Below are positions 6,110 to 9,636 of a stretch of DNA of 9,636 nt, piece after piece. Position numbers and translations under genes: made by a program. The notes under the pieces are model-generated. The model was given only the letters and a program-made list of their open reading frames with translations. It had not been told where the DNA came from and did not search any database. Source of the stretch: an uncultured Pseudomonadales bacterium (GTDB taxonomy: Bacteria; Pseudomonadota; Gammaproteobacteria; Pseudomonadales; IMCC2047). Each line of letters starts with the position of its first letter. The first letter of the stretch is position 1. The DNA lies in the NCBI GenBank assembly GCA_947258895.1, contig CAMYKE010000051.1, forward strand, positions 1 to 9,636. The letters are read 5' to 3'.

Positions 6110-7744
6110 ATGAATCCAATGTCGAACGAGCAAGTGACTGGATCGAAACAGCGCAGCAGGACGTCGCGCCGACGAGTGTGGTCCTCAGACGGGGCGAAAG
6201 GGGCGGTAGCCGCAGGACATCCGCTGACTGTCGCGGCCGCCGAGCGGGTGCTAGTGGCTGGCGGTAATGCCTATGATGCGATTATTGCGGCGCATTTCGC
6301 CGCCTGTGTAGTGGAGCCGGTACTTGCATCCCTCGGCGGTGGCGGTTTCCTGTTAGTACAAGCCACGGGCCAGGAACCCCTGCTGTTCGACTTTTTCGTT
6401 CAGACACCTCGACGCCGGCGGCCGGCAACGGAGCTGGATTTCGAGCCCATCGTCGCGGACTTCGGAGCGCAGCAGCAGGAGTTCCATATTGGCCTGGGTT
6501 CGATAGCCACACCGGGGGCGGTGAAAGGAATGTTTGCGATACATCGCCACCTGGGCTCACTGCCCATGGCTGAGCTGGTGCAACCGGCAATCGAGTTTGC
6601 GCGCCGGGGTATTCGGCTGAATTCACTGCAAGCGCAGATCTTTTCTATCATTGCGCCGATCCTGCTGGCAACGCCCGCGTCCCGGTCGATCTTCCAGGAC
6701 AGCAGCGGCGCTGGCGTCATTGCAGAGGGGCACACCCTGAAAATGCCGCAACTGGCGGATACCCTGGAATGCCTGGCCCTTGAGGGAGATGGTCTTTTTT
6801 ATCGGGGTGAGCTGGCGGGCCTGATGGCGAGTCAATCGCAAGCGGGCGGCCACCTGACCCGCGAAGACCTGGCAAATTACGAGGTAGTGGTTCGCAAGCC
6901 TCTGGTCACGGAGTATCGGGGACATGAAATCCTTACCAACCCGCCGCCCAGTTCCGGCGGCATTCTGGTAAATTTTGCGCTGCAGCTGTGGCAATCATGC
7001 AGCTCTCCCTGCCGCTTCGGCAGCCATGAACACCTGGCGAGACTGGTGGCGGTCATGGAAGCCACCAACCAGGCACGGGTCGAGGCACAACTCAACACCC
7101 CGGACAGCGCCGGTGCAGATTTCGCTGCGCTGGACGCCACGCTGATTCGCAACTATGCACAGGAGATTCTTGGCCGGGCTCGCGCCAACAGGGGCACCAC
7201 ACACATCAGTGTGATCGATGCGCAGCGTAACGTTGCGACTATGACCGTATCCAATGGCGAGGGTTGCGGCGCTATGGTGCCGGATTCCGGTTTTATGCTG
7301 AACAACATGCTTGGCGAAGAGGACTTGAATCCCGGTGGTTTCCATCAGTGGCAGCCCGACCAGCGCATGACGTCCATGATGGCGCCAACCATTATGAACC
7401 TTGGCGACGGCGCTACAGTCGCCCTGGGCTCGGGTGGATCGAACCGGATTCGCACGGCGATTCTGCAGACTATTATTAATCTTGTCGATTTCAACATGCC
7501 GCTCGCCACTGCCGTTGCCAGCGCCCGAATTCACTTTGAAAACAGCTTCCTGAACATCGAGCCGGGCTATCGGGACGCAGTGGTTGAGAAACTGGCTGCT
7601 GAATACCCGGGTAACAAACGCTGGGATCACCCCAGCCTGTTTTTCGGCGGGGTGCATGCGGTGCAGTATGACGGGAAGGAATTCACCGGTACCGGGGATA
7701 CCCGGCGCGGAGGGGTTGCGAAGGTGATTGTCGATGACGTGTAA
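6110..7744 (+). CDS. Gamma-glutamyltransferase (Ntn-hydrolase, cytoplasmic type)
   Basis: This 544-residue enzyme of the gamma-glutamyltransferase family is made as a precursor and cleaves itself into large and small subunits. It then hydrolyses gamma-glutamyl amides or transfers the gamma-glutamyl group. The new small-subunit N-terminus is Thr363 in RGTTHISV (361-368; codon 7196-7198), which acts as nucleophile. Other motifs are AGGNAYDA (50-57), LGGGGFLLV (75-83), NPPPSSGG (277-284), FMLNNMLGEEDLNPGG (395-410), TSMMAPT (421-427) and LGSGGSNRIRT (439-449). The arginine that clamps the gamma-glutamyl alpha-carboxylate in E. coli GGT (the DFR of DFREMAP) aligns with Phe96 in DFFVQTP, so the preferred acyl donor may differ. 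The N-terminus is basic and polar with no hydrophobic signal segment, unlike periplasmic Ggt, so it probably acts in the cytoplasm. It is divergent from the GCS2 ligase, supporting a shared gamma-glutamyl pathway. Confidence 0.92.
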   Translation: MNPMSNEQVTGSKQRSRTSRRRVWSSDGAKGAVAAGHPLTVAAAERVLVAGGNAYDAIIAAHFAACVVEPVLASLGGGGFLLVQATGQEPLLFDFFVQTPRRRRPATELDFEPIVADFGAQQQEFHIGLGSIATPGAVKGMFAIHRHLGSLPMAELVQPAIEFARRGIRLNSLQAQIFSIIAPILLATPASRSIFQDSSGAGVIAEGHTLKMPQLADTLECLALEGDGLFYRGELAGLMASQSQAGGHLTREDLANYEVVVRKPLVTEYRGHEILTNPPPSSGGILVNFALQLWQSCSSPCRFGSHEHLARLVAVMEATNQARVEAQLNTPDSAGADFAALDATLIRNYAQEILGRARANRGTTHISVIDAQRNVATMTVSNGEGCGAMVPDSGFMLNNMLGEEDLNPGGFHQWQPDQRMTSMMAPTIMNLGDGATVALGSGGSNRIRTAILQTIINLVDFNMPLATAVASARIHFENSFLNIEPGYRDAVVEKLAAEYPGNKRWDHPSLFFGGVHAVQYDGKEFTGTGDTRRGGVAKVIVDDV

Positions 7745-7866
7745 ACGATGGCTGCCCAGGAGACTACTTTCCTCATGCTGTTGCAGGATCTGCGCGTGGC
7801 AATGAATCTTTGTTGCCCGGAAAGTGTCTGATGTAGCGAGTACGAGCGGATTGCAAGGACGTTACC
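7745..7866 (+). other. Gap between GGT and DUF3775 genes
   Basis: This 122-bp stretch has no recognisable terminator or strong promoter. It ends with AAGGA (7855-7859), a good ribosome site seven bases before the DUF3775 ATG. Read-through from the GGT gene is possible. Confidence 0.4.
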
Positions 7867-8247
7867 ATGCTTGAGCTGAATGTCGAAATCGTTAAGCACC
7901 TGATTGACAGGGCGCACGAGTTTTATACCGAGGAGCCAGTCGATATGCCTGCGGCGCCAGCGGTGCTGTCCGATGACTGGGAGCCCGCAACCCCCCCCGA
8001 GCTTGCCAGTGGCGTAGCGTACTCCGAGTTCAAATCGATCATCATGGACCTGGAACCGGATCAGCAGCAAATGATCGTCGCGCTGATGTGGCTTGGCAGG
8101 GGAGACTTCACGCTGGATGAGTGGGAGCTGGCGCTTGCCGAGGCACGGCGCAGCTGGACCACCCATACCGCGGACTACCTGATCAGCACACCGCTGGTTT
8201 CAGAATACCTGGAAGAGGGCCTGGCGCTGCATGGTTATGCGGACTAG
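7867..8247 (+). CDS. DUF3775 family protein
   Basis: This small acidic protein of 126 residues matches my memory of the DUF3775 family. The diagnostic stretches are an N-terminal LELNVEIVKHLIDRA helix, the core LEPDQQQMIVALMWLGRGDF (62-81), and the C-terminal pair TADYLISTPLVSEYLEEGL (104-122). The function of the family is unknown to me. The sequence shows no signal peptide, membrane helix or metal motif and looks like a soluble helical cytoplasmic protein. The start at ATG 7867 is supported by AAGGA seven bases upstream. Codons 42-44 contain an uninterrupted run of eight C residues (7991-7998), a potential slippage site. The stop codon TAG (8245-8247) touches the outer end of a long inverted repeat. 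The downstream M48 gene is convergent, so this gene probably ends its transcription unit. Confidence 0.85.
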   Translation: MLELNVEIVKHLIDRAHEFYTEEPVDMPAAPAVLSDDWEPATPPELASGVAYSEFKSIIMDLEPDQQQMIVALMWLGRGDFTLDEWELALAEARRSWTTHTADYLISTPLVSEYLEEGLALHGYAD

Positions 8248-8448
8248 CCATATCTCACCGATTTTTGGAATTATCGCCGAGAGATTGTGCGTTGTGCGGG
8301 ATTTTCCGAAGAAGGGGATAGCCGTCGCTATAGTCGCAGGAGAAAAATTCCGTACAGCGTGCGAGATCCGGCGAGAAACCAAATAGGCAATTCGCACTGT
8401 ACTGACAAGGCTTCTGGGCATTGGATCGCCGAATCGGTGAGATATGGC
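8247..8448. repeat. 17-bp perfect inverted repeat enclosing a structured spacer
   Basis: The left arm (8247-8263, GCCATATCTCACCGATT) is the exact reverse complement of the right arm (8432-8448), with 168 bp between them. The left arm begins on the last base of the DUF3775 stop codon. Just inside each arm the same direct motif recurs: TTGGA then TCGCCGA (8265-8269 with 8274-8280, and 8421-8432), differing by a four-base insertion. The spacer also has a hairpin ATAGC/GCTAT (8318-8331) and a bulged stem GTACAG-CG-TGCGA with TCGCACTGTAC (8352-8402). No target-site duplication is seen and no ORF inside looks real. It may be a non-autonomous repeat element (MITE-like), a structured transcript, or a bidirectional end signal for the convergent genes. 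Confidence 0.6.
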
Positions 8449-8580
8449 GGCTGGCACTCGGTCCGCTTGATAATTGCGGATGCAGCGCTGCTGCGTTGCC
8501 TCGCAACAGGGCACAGCGTGCGGGAAATATTGCTCCCCTTCCAAACGAGCACTGGCCGCGCGGCGCCACCCGTGATGATA
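8248..8580. other. Convergent intergenic region, no gene
   Basis: This 333-bp space separates the ends of two convergent genes. Its left 200 bp is the inverted-repeat element. The right part (8449-8580) holds only short dyads, such as the palindrome GCAGCGCTGC (8482-8491) and TTGC/GCAA around CTC (8496-8506). Neither is followed by a T tract, so no intrinsic terminator can be assigned. Open frames crossing the region read through in several frames without family resemblance or a ribosome site. Confidence 0.5.
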
Positions 8581-9636
8581 TCAGTCCACTACCTTCAGCC
8601 ATTCACCAGTGACCGGCTGTTTGTTGGGGTAGTCGCCGTTGAGCAGCCGCAGTTCCTGCTCCGGGTATTCGGGAATTTTACTGCCCCTGGCGAGTGTTTC
8701 GTAGGTCACGGGACCCTCCAGGCGAACGTACTTGAGTTGCAGTTGTGCGGCGTTGCGGTAGTCCTCTCCCTGTAGCGGGCGAAAACTGCCGATGGTCGCC
8801 ATGAAAAACGGGTCATAGTTTAGTGCCGCGTTCGGTTTGCGATTTACGCCGCTGAAATAGTAGGCAGTTTTCCTGTGGTAGAGGACCGCGACCCGCACCG
8901 GGCCGCGCTTGTCATTGTGGGGTACGATCCCGGTGTAGCCCTCCAGCCCCACCTGGTTGAGCGCCTCGCCCTGAGTCAGGTTGTCGATCTTCAGGCGCTC
9001 CTTGATGAACTGTTCCGGCGTCAGCTTGGCAATGTCGCCCTTGGCCTGTAGCTGGATGAAAGCGTCTTGCCGCTTCGGGTATCCTACCACTGCGTTGGCC
9101 GAGTTCTGGACTTTCCAGCTGCTGGGAAACGCCACCGTGAAATCGAGCAGCTTGTGATAAAAACGACTCCCTTTGCGGATGCCTTCCCTGGGACTGTCGC
9201 CAAATTCGAGCCCCGCGGTTTGCTGCCTGAAGACATCCTGATTGGTAATCGCATCTGATTTCGGGAGCTCGCCGGCGGCACTGATGACCTCGCGCAAACG
9301 CTTGTCGTTGCGCGGATGGGTGGCAAACAAGCCGTGATAACTTCTCGGTTTCTTGCCTGCGGCTTTGGCTTTTAAACGGGAAAATTGTTCCTGGTCCTTG
9401 AGTACGCCGATAACCTCCTCCATCGCCTTGGGGTCGTAGTTCGATTTGAACAGGTACTCGGCGCCGAGGCGATCCGCTTCCAGCTCATGCTCACGGCCAT
9501 AGCCGCTGACGATGGCGGTGCCGGCGATATTGGAGAGTTCGCCCAGCTCTCTGCCCCCGGCGCCCAGAGTGATTTGGGTTCCCAACGCGATTATGCCGCT
9601 GAGCAGGTTTTTTGCGGTGTTCATGCTTTTCTGCTC
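8581..9636 (-). CDS. M48-family metalloprotease with LysM-like tail, C-terminal part
   Basis: The frame is open to the right edge. Four further codons (E-Q-K-S) precede the first visible Met at 9624-9622, so the N-terminus with the HExxH zinc motif is cut off and that Met is not the true start. The visible 351 codons begin in the small-residue helix after the active site (NTAKNLLSGIIALGTQ). They include SGYGREHELEADRLGAEYL, with the ExxAD motif giving the third zinc ligand (E47 counting from Met 9624). FATHPRNDKRLREV (100-113) is the usual THP motif of BepA/YfgC-like M48 proteases. A beta-rich region follows (about 160-285). The last 50 residues (VRLEGPVTYETLARG...EQELRLLNG...GEWLKVV) resemble a LysM peptidoglycan-binding repeat. 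By family analogy this is a secreted or periplasmic protease for envelope protein quality control. It is convergent with DUF3775. Confidence 0.9.
   Translation of the reverse strand, partial: EQKSMNTAKNLLSGIIALGTQITLGAGGRELGELSNIAGTAIVSGYGREHELEADRLGAEYLFKSNYDPKAMEEVIGVLKDQEQFSRLKAKAAGKKPRSYHGLFATHPRNDKRLREVISAAGELPKSDAITNQDVFRQQTAGLEFGDSPREGIRKGSRFYHKLLDFTVAFPSSWKVQNSANAVVGYPKRQDAFIQLQAKGDIAKLTPEQFIKERLKIDNLTQGEALNQVGLEGYTGIVPHNDKRGPVRVAVLYHRKTAYYFSGVNRKPNAALNYDPFFMATIGSFRPLQGEDYRNAAQLQLKYVRLEGPVTYETLARGSKIPEYPEQELRLLNGDYPNKQPVTGEWLKVVD

Noticed and set aside
7748..7831. 27-codon frame (ATG at 7748, TGA at 7829-7831) between GGT and DUF3775
   Set aside because: It has no Shine-Dalgarno and no recognisable sequence, and its length is expected by chance.
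8247..8448. CRISPR array or integron attachment site
   Set aside because: There is a single inverted pair with no regularly spaced direct repeats, no cas genes and no integrase gene in the window.
8287..8775. 162-codon plus-strand frame across the convergent gap into the M48 gene
   Set aside because: It has no family resemblance and no ribosome site, and nearly 200 bp of it are antisense to the M48 coding sequence.

Overview
The window looks like a chromosomal segment from a moderately GC-rich gammaproteobacterium. The biotin aminotransferase, the PAPS-reductase-like fragment, the DUF3775 protein and the M48 protease with a LysM-like tail all resemble marine gammaproteobacterial proteins. 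A Cellvibrionales/Halieaceae-type host is my guess, but nothing in the sequence fixes it. No rRNA, tRNA, CRISPR array, insertion sequence or phage gene was recognised.

Layout. The left two thirds is a run of minus-strand genes. In transcription order they are a GCS2-family carboxylate-amine ligase (6024 to 4543), an aspartoacylase/succinylglutamate-desuccinylase-like metallohydrolase coupled to it by a TGATG junction (4543 to 3515), a GumC/Wzz-type polysaccharide co-polymerase (3388 to 1577), bioA (1551 to 250), and the first 45 codons of a probable cysH (135 to the left edge). Divergent from the ligase is a plus-strand gamma-glutamyltransferase (6110-7744). It is followed by a small DUF3775 gene (7867-8247). 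A convergent gap of 333 bp separates that gene from the C-terminal part of an M48 metalloprotease (9636 to 8581), which runs off the right edge.

How the genes may work together. The ligase, hydrolase and gamma-glutamyltransferase share one 85-bp divergent control region. They plausibly form a small module that makes, trims or recycles gamma-glutamyl (or similar N-acyl) conjugates; the substrate cannot be read from sequence. The GumC-like gene has no glycosyltransferases, polymerase or export partners nearby and sits 25 bp upstream of bioA, so the two may be co-transcribed although their functions look unrelated.

Most notable points. (1) The cytoplasmic C-terminal domain of the GumC-like protein can be aligned with the catalytic domain of tyrosine recombinases, but nearly all catalytic residues are lost. 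(2) The divergent ligase/GGT control region carries two strong dyads, one placing the GGT Shine-Dalgarno in a hairpin loop. (3) A 17-bp perfect inverted repeat starts in the DUF3775 stop codon and closes about 200 bp downstream.
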